Positions 53,893-62,436 of a DNA stretch of 64,000 bases are shown here, piece by piece. The notes under the pieces were generated by a model. The model was not told the DNA's origin. It did no database searches and saw only the letters and a list, made by a program, of their open reading frames with translations. A program made the translations under genes and the position numbers. Source of the stretch: Epilithonimonas caeni DSM 17710 (GTDB taxonomy: Bacteria; Bacteroidota; Bacteroidia; Flavobacteriales; Weeksellaceae); NCBI RefSeq assembly GCF_000426465.1, contig NZ_KE384528.1, positions 177,698 through 241,697 on the forward strand, written 5' to 3'. How positions within the stretch are numbered: the stretch's first letter is position 1; the number at the start of each line of letters is the position of its first letter.

Positions 53893-54747
53893 ATGATAAA
53901 CAAACTAGCAGATTCCGAACTGGTTCTTAATGACGACGGAAGTGTGTACCACCTGAATCTTCTTCCGGAAGACCTTGCAGACAAAGTTCTTCTTGTAGGC
54001 GACCCGGACAGAGTTCCGAAAGTGTCCAAATATTTTGATACGATTGATATCAAAAAGAACAAAAGAGAATTCTATACACACACGGGAACTTTGCGTGGCG
54101 AGAGGATCACGGTAATGTCAACAGGAATCGGGACAGAGAATATCGATATCGTGATGAACGAATTGGATGCTTTGGTAAATATCGATTTGAAGGCAAAAGA
54201 ATTCAAAAAAGAACACAAGTCGCTAGAGCTTTTCCGTATGGGAACTTGCGGAAGTGTGAATCCTGATATCGAAGTTAATAATATGCTGGTAACGCAGAAT
54301 GTAGTTGGTCTGGACGGACTTCTTCATTTTTATCAGGATTATCAATTTGAGAATGAATTCAGTAAGAATTTCTTAGAAAAATTCCCTTACGAGAAAATCA
54401 AACCAATGTTGTATTTCTCAGATTGGGCGGAAGATATCGCTGATTATTATGCTGATGCAAAATACAGAGGGAACACGGCGACTTTCCCCGGATTCTATGC
54501 ACCACAAGGCCGTCAATTAAGATTGAAAGCTTTGGATGACAAATTCCTTGAAACATTGAATGACCTTGGTGTTTCCAACTTCGAAATGGAAACTTCGGCA
54601 ATCTATGGTCTATCCAAATTATTAGGACACAAAGCCATCACTGTGAACTGTGTTATCGCCAACAGAAGACGTGGCGAATTTGCAAGCGACCATCACGCAT
54701 CAGAAAAAATGATGATAGAATGGGTTCTTGACAGAATTATTAAGTAG
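53893..54747 (+). CDS. Nucleoside phosphorylase, uridine phosphorylase-like
   Basis: 284 residues, NP-I (PNP/UDP) family. Phosphate-binding VGDPDRVPKVSKYFD (36-50), FRMGTCGSVNPDI (about 115-127), and NFEMETSAIYGLSKLLGHKA with the ribose-binding Glu-Met-Glu. The short loop and sequence style resemble uridine phosphorylase more than PNP; specificity is uncertain. Ends at a convergent terminator made of 8-bp repeats. Confidence 0.85.
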   Translation: MINKLADSELVLNDDGSVYHLNLLPEDLADKVLLVGDPDRVPKVSKYFDTIDIKKNKREFYTHTGTLRGERITVMSTGIGTENIDIVMNELDALVNIDLKAKEFKKEHKSLELFRMGTCGSVNPDIEVNNMLVTQNVVGLDGLLHFYQDYQFENEFSKNFLEKFPYEKIKPMLYFSDWAEDIADYYADAKYRGNTATFPGFYAPQGRQLRLKALDDKFLETLNDLGVSNFEMETSAIYGLSKLLGHKAITVNCVIANRRRGEFASDHHASEKMMIEWVLDRIIK

Positions 54748-54759
54748 ACATAACGTTTT

Positions 54760-54815
54760 AAATGTAACAATTTACCAATCTAACAATTAGTATTCATTGG
54801 TAAATTGTTACATTT
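54760..54815. terminator. Bidirectional terminator between convergent genes
   Basis: Arms 54760-54779 and 54796-54815 are exact inverse copies over 20 bp (core TGTAACAATTTACCAAT) with a 16-nt loop. It separates the phosphorylase from tag. Confidence 0.75.
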
Positions 54816-54835
54816 TTTCATTGTTAAATTGTATT
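54764..54835. repeat. Nine 8-bp units running into the 3' end of tag
   Basis: GTAACAAT, TTACCAAT, CTAACAAT, TAGTATTC, ATTGGTAA, ATTGTTAC, ATTTTTTC, ATTGTTAA, ATTGTATT in unbroken 8-bp register. The first three are inverse forms of the later ATTGTTAC type. The array provides the tag stop codon (54824-54826) and its last codons. Confidence 0.75.
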
Positions 54836-55387
54836 CCGTACAAAACAACTTTCAATATGGTCATCTACGATTCCCGTTGCCTGAAGATGAGAATAGATAA
54901 CTGTTGAACCCAGAAATTTGAATCCTCTTTTCTTTAGATCTTTACTAATCGTATCAGACAATTCTGTTGTAGCTGGTGCTTCTGTATGAACTCTCCAGGT
55001 ATTTACAATTCGGTTTCCGCCTGTGAATGTTGAGATATAATCGTAAAAACTCCCGAACTCTTTCTGCAATTCCATAAACTTCTGTGCATTGGAAATGGCT
55101 GCATTTATCTTTAATCGGTTTCTTACGATTCCGGCATCTTGCATCAATTCTTCGACCTTATCTTCGTCATATTTTGCAATCTTTTTATAATCGAAATTAT
55201 CAAAAGCCTTTCTGAAAGTTTTTCTTTTTCTAAGAATCGTGATCCAACTCAACCCAGCTTGGAAACTTTCGAGAATCAGAAACTCAAACATTGTTGCATC
55301 ATCAGTTACCAATTTTCCCCATTCTTCATCATGGTATTTTTGATAGAGCTCATCTGTTCCGCACCATGCACATCTGATTTTTTCCAT
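54824..55387 (-). CDS. tag: DNA-3-methyladenine glycosylase I
   Basis: 187 residues from the ATG at 55387 (MEKIRCAWCG), where family homology starts; the frame opens 11 codons earlier. The zinc-snap residues Cys6, His19, His177 and Cys181 match E. coli Tag Cys4, His17, His175 and Cys179 with a constant offset of 2. It excises 3-methyladenine from alkylated DNA. The C-terminal tail (RNTI) is encoded by the 8-bp repeat array. Confidence 0.95.
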   Translation of the reverse strand: MEKIRCAWCGTDELYQKYHDEEWGKLVTDDATMFEFLILESFQAGLSWITILRKRKTFRKAFDNFDYKKIAKYDEDKVEELMQDAGIVRNRLKINAAISNAQKFMELQKEFGSFYDYISTFTGGNRIVNTWRVHTEAPATTELSDTISKDLKKRGFKFLGSTVIYSHLQATGIVDDHIESCFVRNTI

Positions 55388-55534
55388 TAATTTTGATTTT
55401 GATGTCAATTTAGGAAACATTATAAATTCAAAACAAAACTTTAACGTTCGTTAAGATTTCTCGGCATTCTAATTGGATATACTGATAACATCAAATCAAA
55501 TTTTTTCAATATTAATCACTAAAAACAAAATATT

Positions 55535-55873
55535 ATGAGTACGCACGACGAAAAATACAATGACGCAGAAAGAGCTGTTAACAGAACAGAAAATTCTTTG
55601 GAAAACGCAGCGGAGAATGCTAAAAACAAAGTAAACGAGTATGCAGACAGAGCCCGCTCATATATCGATGAGCAAAAAAGAAAAAATGAGGAGCCAACGA
55701 GAGACGGTTTCTTCGAAAATCTAAAAGCCAATGCTGCAGAAGCTTGGGAAGACACAAAGGACTTTGCGGATAAAGCTTGGGAAAGCACAAAAGATACAGC
55801 GTCTGACGCTTGGGAAAAAACCAAGGATGCTGCTGAAGATGTAAAAGCAGAAGTCAGAAAAGCAACGAATTAG
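55535..55873 (+). CDS. LEA/YtxH-like repetitive stress protein
   Basis: 112 residues, very hydrophilic, rich in Ala, Lys, Glu and Asp, no Cys. A helical 11-residue motif recurs in the C-terminal half: AWEDTKDFADK, AWESTKDTASD, AWEKTKDAAED. This resembles group 3 LEA proteins or YtxH-type proteins that protect against desiccation or envelope stress. No membrane segment or signal peptide. Monocistronic, with a terminator at 55901. Confidence 0.7.
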   Translation: MSTHDEKYNDAERAVNRTENSLENAAENAKNKVNEYADRARSYIDEQKRKNEEPTRDGFFENLKANAAEAWEDTKDFADKAWESTKDTASDAWEKTKDAAEDVKAEVRKATN

Positions 55874-55900
55874 TTTTTAAGTTAGTAATAGTTTTTCACG

Positions 55901-55936
55901 AAAAGGAGAAGGCATTTAAAAAGTCTTCTCCTTTTT
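55901..55936 (+). terminator. Terminator after the LEA-like gene
   Basis: AAAAGGAGAAG and CTTCTCCTTTT (11 bp, 13-nt loop) followed by Ts. Confidence 0.8.
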
Positions 55937-55939
55937 AAT

Positions 55940-55947
55940 TATATTTG
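55940..55947 (+). promoter_or_regulatory. -7 promoter box for the M28 peptidase
   Basis: TATATTTG, 14 bp before the ATG and directly behind the preceding terminator. Confidence 0.5.
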
Positions 55948-55961
55948 CAAAATTATTATCG

Positions 55962-57128
55962 ATGAAGATGAAAAACTTATTATTTTCGGTCTTATTTTTA
56001 GGATTTTTTGCAAATTCCCAAACATTCAATCACGATTACGCGAATGTCAGCAATCTGGTTTCACAAACCAATATCAACACATACTTACAGGAATTCGAAG
56101 CCTTAGGTGTGAAAACCACAGGCTCTACAGCCAATAATAATGCTTACACCTGGCTGAAAAACAAATATCTTTCTTTCGGATATTCGGAAGCTGAAATCAC
56201 AAAAGACACCTTCACTTATAACGGACAATCAACTTCCAACATCATTGTTACGAAAACGGGAACCAAATATCCCAACACATATGTTATTGTCTGCGGACAT
56301 TACGACACAATTACCGGACCAGGAACCAACGACAACGGAAGCGGTGTTTCCGTAATTCTGGAATTGGCAAGACTTCTAAAAAACGTTCCTACAGAATATT
56401 CTATAAAATTCATCAATTTCTCTGGAGAAGAACAAGGCTTACTTGGTTCTCAGCATTATGTGAATAGTGTCGTTAATGCAACTTCTCCGAAAATGAGCAT
56501 CCGCCTGGTCCTTAATATTGATGAAGTTGGCGGAATCAAAGGTCAGACCAACGATACGATCACTTGTGAAAGAGATGAAAATACTAATCCAAGTTCTAAT
56601 AATTCGGCATCCAATACGTTCACCCAGCAATTGATAAGTTGTGTTACGCTTTATTCTCCTTTGAAAACAAATCTCAGCTATGCTTATGCATCAGATTATA
56701 TGCCGTTTCAAGCGAATGGAGAAATCATCACAGGTTTGTTCGAGTACAATGAAACACCTTATGCACATACAGTTAACGACAAATATTCCAACCTAGACCC
56801 TGTTTATATTTACAATATTGCGAAAGCTACGACTGGAGCTGTTCAACATTTTGCAATTGCAAGTCAAATGTTAAGCACAGACACAGCAAAAGAAACTTTG
56901 GCGGGTTTCACAGTTTCCCCAAACCCTGCGAAAGATTATCTGCAATTGGAAATTCCTAACAACAAAAATCAGAAATTTAGCTTCACGATTACAAGCCCGG
57001 AAGGAAAAACCGTTAGTCAAACCGAGAATCAAATAAGGATTGATATTTCCAACCTCCCGAAAGGCGTCTATCTTGGAACTTTCAAAATCGAAGACCAACA
57101 GATCACAAAGAAAATTATAGTTGATTAA
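55962..57128 (+). CDS. Secreted M28 zinc aminopeptidase with T9SS sorting domain
   Basis: 388 residues: signal peptide (to about 20), M28 catalytic domain (about 85-300), type A sorting domain (about 315-388, AGFTVSPNPAKDYLQLEIP to KKIIVD). Zinc-site residues are visible: His113 (GHYD), bridging Asp124 (TNDNGSG), catalytic Glu156 and ligand Glu157 (SGEEQG), Asp187 (NIDEVGG) and His269 (YAHT). It would digest peptides outside the cell after type IX secretion. The second ATG, two codons on, is an alternative start. Repeat R5 follows. Confidence 0.93.
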   Translation: MKMKNLLFSVLFLGFFANSQTFNHDYANVSNLVSQTNINTYLQEFEALGVKTTGSTANNNAYTWLKNKYLSFGYSEAEITKDTFTYNGQSTSNIIVTKTGTKYPNTYVIVCGHYDTITGPGTNDNGSGVSVILELARLLKNVPTEYSIKFINFSGEEQGLLGSQHYVNSVVNATSPKMSIRLVLNIDEVGGIKGQTNDTITCERDENTNPSSNNSASNTFTQQLISCVTLYSPLKTNLSYAYASDYMPFQANGEIITGLFEYNETPYAHTVNDKYSNLDPVYIYNIAKATTGAVQHFAIASQMLSTDTAKETLAGFTVSPNPAKDYLQLEIPNNKNQKFSFTITSPEGKTVSQTENQIRIDISNLPKGVYLGTFKIEDQQITKKIIVD

Positions 57129-57180
57129 TGTAAAATAGATTTTCAATTTCTTAATTTTTTAAGATTTGAATATTATTTTG

Positions 57181-57295
57181 ACAATCCCCTCGCATTAGCA
57201 ACAGCCTGGGTCGCGCTATCCACTATTATCTTTTGTTTTGGCCTTGCGAAATCCAATAAAAACAAAAGGATAGCCGTTTCTATCGCTATTGCACC
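57181..57295 (-). repeat. Dispersed ~100-bp repeat, copy R5
   Basis: Read on the minus strand: ATAGCGATAGAAACGGCTATCC, TTTTG, a loop, AAAAGATAATAGTGGATAGCG. The inner arms GGATAGCC/ATCCTTTTG and CAAAAGAT are inverted. The AGTGGATAGCG end faces the peptidase stop codon. Confidence 0.7.
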
Positions 57296-57394
57296 ACAGA
57301 TTCGAAAAAAAAGCGGCAGACAATTTGCTATGAAGATTTTCAAATTTTGAAATAATCAATCGTAATTAATTCGTTTTACGAAATCTAAAATCAC

Positions 57395-57402
57395 TATATT
57401 TG
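57395..57402 (+). promoter_or_regulatory. -7 box abutting the NtrC-type gene
   Basis: TATATTTG ends 5 bp before the ATG at 57408. Usual spacing puts the transcription start at or next to the ATG, so the mRNA may be leaderless. Confidence 0.55.
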
Positions 57403-57407
57403 CCACT

Positions 57408-58592
57408 ATGCAAAAAATCTTAATAGTAGAAGACGAAAAAGCAATATCCGGAGTTCTACACAGCATTTTATCAGACGAACTACCTGATTACCAATTCGAA
57501 ATAGCCGAAGATGGTTTTGAGGGATTTAAATTAATAGAGAAAGAAGACTTTGCTCTGGTGATCTCTGATATCAAAATGCCAAAAATTTCCGGAACCGAAC
57601 TTCTGAAACAAAGCCTTCAACTGAAACCCGACACCACATTTGTGATGATTTCCGGTCACGCAGATATTGACACAGCCGTCAGCTGTTTGAAAGAAGGTGC
57701 ATACGATTTTATTTCCAAGCCTATCGACATCAACCGATTGATAACAAGTGTGAAAAATGCGCTTGACAAAGGCAATCTTCAAAAAGTTAATTCTCATCTT
57801 AAGCAGGAAAACTCTCAGCTTAAGAAAAAAGTGAATAAAAAATATCAGATGATCGGACAATCGCCAGCACTTAAAAGAATCCAGGAGATCATCGACAAAG
57901 TTGCACCTTCCGATGCAAGAGTGATGATTACCGGGCCAAACGGAGCTGGTAAAGAATTGGTGGCACACGCTATCCATTCTCAAAGTGAGCGTTCCCGTGG
58001 ACCAATGGTAGAAGTGAACTGCGCGGCGATTCCTTCAGAATTGATTGAAAGCGAATTATTTGGTCACGTAAAAGGTTCTTTTACCGGAGCAATCAAAGAT
58101 AAATCAGGAAAATTCGAGCAGGCAACCGGCGGAACTATTTTTTTGGATGAGATTGGCGATATGAGCCTTGTTGCTCAGGCAAAAGTGTTGAGAGCTTTGC
58201 AGGAAAGCAAAGTTTCCCCTGTCGGAAGTGACAAGGAAATCAAAGTGGACGTCCGCGTCATTGCTGCAACAAACAAGAATCTGACTAAAGAAATCGAAGC
58301 CGGAAAATTCAGGGAAGATCTGTTCCACAGGCTTTCTGTGATTGAGATCAATGTTCCGTCTTTGAATGACAGGGTTGAAGACATTCCTTTGCTGGTAGAA
58401 TATTTCACGCAGTTAATAGCTTCTGAAAATGGATCTGCTCCAAAGAAATTTGATGATAAGTCTATCAAAGCTCTGCAACAATATGACTGGACAGGAAACA
58501 TCAGAGAACTTAGAAACGTTGTAGAAAGATTGATCATCTTGGGTGCAGACCCTGTGACTGCTGACGACGTCTCGAATTTTGTAAAGAAGTAA
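57408..58592 (+). CDS. NtrC-family sigma-54 response regulator without DNA-binding domain
   Basis: 394 residues: receiver domain (1-118) with phospho-acceptor Asp54 (VISDIKMP) and KPID near 104, then an AAA+ sigma-54 activator domain (about 148-385). Walker A GPNGAGKE (176-183), sigma-54 loop GSFTGA (223-228) instead of GAFTGA, Walker B TIFLDE (243-248), R-finger region FREDLFHRL. It stops after the ADDVSNFVKK helix, with no Fis-type HTH, so it probably activates from solution, like FlhG-type or FleT-type exceptions, or through another protein. No histidine kinase is adjacent. Confidence 0.9.
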   Translation: MQKILIVEDEKAISGVLHSILSDELPDYQFEIAEDGFEGFKLIEKEDFALVISDIKMPKISGTELLKQSLQLKPDTTFVMISGHADIDTAVSCLKEGAYDFISKPIDINRLITSVKNALDKGNLQKVNSHLKQENSQLKKKVNKKYQMIGQSPALKRIQEIIDKVAPSDARVMITGPNGAGKELVAHAIHSQSERSRGPMVEVNCAAIPSELIESELFGHVKGSFTGAIKDKSGKFEQATGGTIFLDEIGDMSLVAQAKVLRALQESKVSPVGSDKEIKVDVRVIAATNKNLTKEIEAGKFREDLFHRLSVIEINVPSLNDRVEDIPLLVEYFTQLIASENGSAPKKFDDKSIKALQQYDWTGNIRELRNVVERLIILGADPVTADDVSNFVKK

Positions 58593-58613
58593 ACTTAATT
58601 AAATATTATATTT

Positions 58614-58643
58614 AACCGCAGTTTCTTCTGCGGTTTTTTTTTG
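58614..58643 (+). terminator. Terminator after the NtrC-type gene
   Basis: AACCGCAG and CTGCGGTT (8 bp, 6-nt loop) followed by eight or more Ts. Confidence 0.85.
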
Positions 58644-58702
58644 AATAAAATTGAAGATTTGTCAATTATGATTTTTCTTTTAATAAAAAATAAACATTAG
58701 AA

Positions 58703-60085
58703 ATGCAATTTTTAAATAAACAATATACACAGGAAGGACTGAAACTAGCACTTCCTGTAATGCTGACACAAGTCGGGCAGGTGTCTGTAAATTTATTCGA
58801 CAACATTATCGTCGGGAAACTTTTGGGAGCTCAGGCTTTGGCTTCGGTTTCTCTTGGTAATGCTTTATTTTTCTCGATTTTCGTATTGGCTTTGGGATTT
58901 TCTTTTGCGATTCCGCCTTTGGTTTCCGAAGCTCATTCTCAAGAAAAACACGACAGAATCAATTCGGTTTTCAGACACGGATTTGTGATTAATTTGGGAA
59001 TCGGGTTTTTGCTGATGATAATTTTGTTAGCTGCACTTCCATTGATTTATCATCTTGACCAGCCAAGAGAAATTATCCCGAATACAATTAGTTTCTTGAG
59101 CATCATGGCATTTACGATGATTCCATTTATGATGTTCCAGACTTTGAGAGAAGTTTCGGAAGGATTGTCATTTACAATTGGAGTAACGAAAGCTACAATC
59201 ATTGCAAACATCATTAACATTGCTTTGAATTATGTTTTCATCAAGGGACTTTTTGGATTACCGGCAATGGGTGTTCAAGGTTCCGCTTTAGCCACTTTGA
59301 TTGCCAGAATCTTTATGGTTGTTTTCTTATATTTTGTTTTGGTAAAAGAACCAAAAACGAGACGATATATCAAAGAATTCTCTCTTAAAATTTCGGAATT
59401 CAGTAAAGAGATGTTTTCCAAAATGATAAAACTAGGATTTCCAACTGCAATGCAAATGTTCTTTGAAGTTACAGCTTTTGCGGCAGCGGCTTTTATCTGC
59501 GGATTAATCAGTTCAACCGACATTGCATCACACCAGATTGCACTTTCTATGGCTTCGTTTACCTTCAATCTTTGTATTGGTTTCAGTGTGGCTTCTACAG
59601 TGATGATTGGGAACAAAATGGGTATTGGAGATTATGCAGGTCTGAGAAAGATCGGGATCAACAACTTTAAACTGACCTTGATCTATATGGGATTCTGTGG
59701 TTTGATGTTCATTCTTTTCAGAAATGTTCTGCCCCATTTTTTCACGAAAGAAAGTGATGTTCTGGTTATCAATTTAGCTTCTAAATTAATGATTATTGCT
59801 GCACTTTTCCAGTTATCAGACGGAATCCAAGTAACTGCTTTAGGTTGTCTGAGAGGAATCCAAGATGTGAAAATCCCTAGTATTATTACTTTTATTGCTT
59901 ATTGGGTTTTCACGATTCCGGTTGGATTTTTCCTTTGTGTGACGATGAAAATGGGTGCTTTCGGGATGTGGATCGCGCTGGGGATTGGATTGACGATTTC
60001 TGCGGTTCTTTTGGTGATCAGGTTTTTGAGGCTGAGCAAGAGGAAAGCTTTGTTAATTAACAATGAAGAATTAATAGTTAATTAA
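58703..60085 (+). CDS. MATE family efflux transporter
   Basis: 460 residues with 12 hydrophobic helices in two halves; VNLFDNIIVGKLLGAQALASVSLGNALFF is the usual MATE helix 1-2 segment. It is of the NorM/DinF type and exports cationic drugs or metabolites using Na or H gradients. No regulator beside it. Followed by a CAGATTT repeat and R6. Confidence 0.9.
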   Translation: MQFLNKQYTQEGLKLALPVMLTQVGQVSVNLFDNIIVGKLLGAQALASVSLGNALFFSIFVLALGFSFAIPPLVSEAHSQEKHDRINSVFRHGFVINLGIGFLLMIILLAALPLIYHLDQPREIIPNTISFLSIMAFTMIPFMMFQTLREVSEGLSFTIGVTKATIIANIINIALNYVFIKGLFGLPAMGVQGSALATLIARIFMVVFLYFVLVKEPKTRRYIKEFSLKISEFSKEMFSKMIKLGFPTAMQMFFEVTAFAAAAFICGLISSTDIASHQIALSMASFTFNLCIGFSVASTVMIGNKMGIGDYAGLRKIGINNFKLTLIYMGFCGLMFILFRNVLPHFFTKESDVLVINLASKLMIIAALFQLSDGIQVTALGCLRGIQDVKIPSIITFIAYWVFTIPVGFFLCVTMKMGAFGMWIALGIGLTISAVLLVIRFLRLSKRKALLINNEELIVN

Positions 60086-60177
60086 TACTTTAAAGTCTCT
60101 CGGAAATTATGCTGATTTTGCAGATTTAAGAATTTGAACTAAACTAAATCTGTAATATGAAAACATAATTTTGAAAC

Positions 60178-60300
60178 AGCGAATTGCTCGCAGCCCGACT
60201 TGAACGGAAATCCTTTTTTGTGTAGACTTCAAGTTCTATTTAAACCAAAAACGTCTGCAAAAAAGATTGGGAGTGGAAGGCGGATTAAGCTGCCCAAATT
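60178..60300 (+). repeat. Dispersed ~100-bp repeat, copy R6
   Basis: GAATTGCTCGCAGCCCGACTT at the left and AGATTGGGAGTGGAAGGCGG then ATTAAGCTGCCCAAAT at the right, nearly identical to R1 outside the loop. Here the ATTAAGC end points away from the upstream MATE gene, toward argS: the one exception to the orientation rule. Confidence 0.75.
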
Positions 60301-60339
60301 ATAATTGTGACTTTGCGTGAAAAACCTATTTTAAATTTT

Positions 60340-60347
60340 TAAATTTG
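60340..60347 (+). promoter_or_regulatory. -7 promoter box for argS
   Basis: TAAATTTG followed by CAACTCAATATTTT; the same TTTGCAACTCAA core as at metG. Confidence 0.6.
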
Positions 60348-60364
60348 CAACTCAATATTTTACA

Positions 60365-62128
60365 ATGACTATCAAACAACATATACAATCTAAAATATCG
60401 GAAATCGTTTCCAAATTATACGGCATCGAGAATGTGACGCTGGAAGTCCAGAAAAATAAAACGGAGTTTGAAGGCGATTTTACAATCGTGATTTTTCCGT
60501 TGGTAAAACTGGCAAAAAAAAGCCCGGATGTTCTTGGAAATGAACTTGGTGAAGAAATCAAAAACCAAATCGATTTCATAGAAAACTTCGGAATCGTGAA
60601 AGGCTTTCTTAATTTGAAAGTTAAAGATTCTGCTTTCTTACAAGAGTTTTCTGAGACGGAAAAGAACTTCGATTCCACACCTTCCAAAAACGAAACGGTC
60701 ATGGTAGAATATTCTTCGCCAAACACCAACAAACCGCTCCATTTGGGGCACATCAGAAATAATCTTCTCGGTTTTTCTGTGGCTGAAATTCTGAAAGCAG
60801 ATGGTTATAATGTTATCAAAACGCAAATCATCAACGACCGTGGAATCCACATCTGCAAATCGATGTTGGCATGGGAAAAATTCGGGAACGGAGAAACGCC
60901 GGAATCTACAGGTTTGAAGGGCGATAAATTGGTCGGAAACTACTATGTGGAATTCGATAAATTATATAAATCCGAAATCAAAGCACAAGTTGCTGACGGA
61001 ATAGATGAGGAAACAGCGAAAAAGCAAGCGCCTTCTATCATCGAAGCGCAGGAAATGCTTTTGAAATGGGAACAAAATGATGCTGACGTTCGCAAACTTT
61101 GGGAAATGATGAATTCTTGGGTCTATGCCGGATTTAATCAGACCTATGCGAGATTGGGTGTTAATTTTGACCAGGTTCAGTACGAGAGCAATACTTATCT
61201 TTTGGGAAAAGATTTGATTCAGCAAGGTTTGGACAATGGTGTTCTTTACAAAAAAGAAGACGGTTCTGTTTGGTGCGACCTGACAGACGAAGGTCTTGAC
61301 CAAAAACTCTTGTTGCGTTCTGACGGAACTTCGGTTTATATGACTCAGGATTTGGGAACTGCTGTGGAGCGTTTCAAGGATAACGACATCCAAAGATTGA
61401 TTTATACCGTTGGAAACGAGCAGGATTATCATTTCCAAGTTCTATTTAAAATTTTGAAAAAATTGGGTTATAATTGGGCAGACCATCTTTATCATTTGTC
61501 TTACGGAATGGTTGAATTGCCAGAAGGAAAAATGAAATCCCGTGAAGGAACTGTGGTTGACGCCGATGACCTTGTTCAGGAAATGTATCTGACCGCAAAA
61601 GAAAAATCTCAAGAACTTGGTAAGTTGGAGAGTTTGAGTAATGAGGAGAAAGAGCGTTCTTATGAAACGGTTGGATTAGGCGCTTTGAAATATTTCATCT
61701 TGAAAGTTGACCCGAAAAAGAAAATGCTTTTCAATCCAGCAGAAAGTATCGATTTTAATGGAAATACAGGTCCATTTATTCAATATACTTATGCGCGAAT
61801 TCAGTCACTTTTGGATAAGGCGAATTATTCTGCAAAAGGACTTTCTGATGCTTATCTTCCGAATGTTGGTGAGAAGGATTTGATAATGCTTCTTTCGGAA
61901 TTCAAAGATGTGATCGCAAAGGCTTCGGAATCTCTGAGTCCGGCTCTGGTTGCCAATTATGTTTATGAATTGGTGAAATCTTACAACTCTTTCTATCAAA
62001 ACAATCCAATCTTGAATCAGGATGATGAAAATGCGAAACAATTCCGTCTTCAGATTTCTGATCTGGCTGGGAAAACAATTAAGAAAGGGCTTTCACTGCT
62101 TGGAATTAATGTAGTGAACAGAATGTAG
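60365..62128 (+). CDS. argS: Arginyl-tRNA synthetase
   Basis: 587-residue class I synthetase. N-terminal Add1 domain (1-85), HIGH-type motif His126-Leu-Gly-His129 (SPNTNKPLHLGHIRNN), KMSKS-like loop KMKSR (389-393), and the C-terminal DALR anticodon-binding domain (about 465-587, ending SLLGINVVNRM). Single gene, terminator at 62151. Confidence 0.97.
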   Translation: MTIKQHIQSKISEIVSKLYGIENVTLEVQKNKTEFEGDFTIVIFPLVKLAKKSPDVLGNELGEEIKNQIDFIENFGIVKGFLNLKVKDSAFLQEFSETEKNFDSTPSKNETVMVEYSSPNTNKPLHLGHIRNNLLGFSVAEILKADGYNVIKTQIINDRGIHICKSMLAWEKFGNGETPESTGLKGDKLVGNYYVEFDKLYKSEIKAQVADGIDEETAKKQAPSIIEAQEMLLKWEQNDADVRKLWEMMNSWVYAGFNQTYARLGVNFDQVQYESNTYLLGKDLIQQGLDNGVLYKKEDGSVWCDLTDEGLDQKLLLRSDGTSVYMTQDLGTAVERFKDNDIQRLIYTVGNEQDYHFQVLFKILKKLGYNWADHLYHLSYGMVELPEGKMKSREGTVVDADDLVQEMYLTAKEKSQELGKLESLSNEEKERSYETVGLGALKYFILKVDPKKKMLFNPAESIDFNGNTGPFIQYTYARIQSLLDKANYSAKGLSDAYLPNVGEKDLIMLLSEFKDVIAKASESLSPALVANYVYELVKSYNSFYQNNPILNQDDENAKQFRLQISDLAGKTIKKGLSLLGINVVNRM

Positions 62129-62150
62129 AATCATTCGAAATATAAATTAA

Positions 62151-62176
62151 AACTCTGCTTTTAGCAGAGTTTTTTG
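62151..62176 (+). terminator. Terminator after argS
   Basis: AACTCTGCT and AGCAGAGTT (9 bp, 3-nt loop) followed by Ts. Confidence 0.85.
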
Positions 62177-62220
62177 TTTTTTGGAATTATAAAAAAATTG
62201 TAATAAAGAAATAGACGTGA

Positions 62221-62251
62221 ACAAAAAAACGCTCTGAAAATTCAGAGCGTT
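62221..62251 (-). terminator. Terminator after tRNA-Gln
   Basis: AACGCTCTGAA and TTCAGAGCGTT (11 bp, 2-nt centre), followed on the minus strand by a run of Ts, 15 bp after the tRNA 3' end. Confidence 0.85.
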
Positions 62252-62265
62252 TAAACTAAACTTTG

Positions 62266-62336
62266 TAGACCCACAGGGATTCGAACCCCGACAGGCGGTA
62301 CCAAAAACCGAAGTGCTACCGTTACACCATGGGTCT
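62266..62336 (-). tRNA. tRNA-Gln (anticodon TTG)
   Basis: 71 nt, cloverleaf drawn by hand: acceptor AGACCCA/TGGGTCT, D-arm GTGT/GCAC, anticodon loop TTTTGGT with anticodon TTG, T-arm CGGGG/CCCTG with loop TTCGAAT. Discriminator base A; CCA is not encoded. One T-C mismatch at the top of the anticodon stem. Own terminator downstream. Confidence 0.92.
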
Positions 62337-62436
62337 GTCGTTTATTGTGGTGCAAATTTAGGGCTTTTTTTTTAACTTCCAAATTATTTGTGAAAAAAAA
62401 TGCATAATTTTATAAAATAATTTTTCGCTCAACCTA

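Noticed and set aside
4838-60300. Copies of the ~100-bp repeat as insertion sequences
   Set aside because: They are too short, carry no transposase, and I see no consistent target duplications; classed as dispersed repeats.
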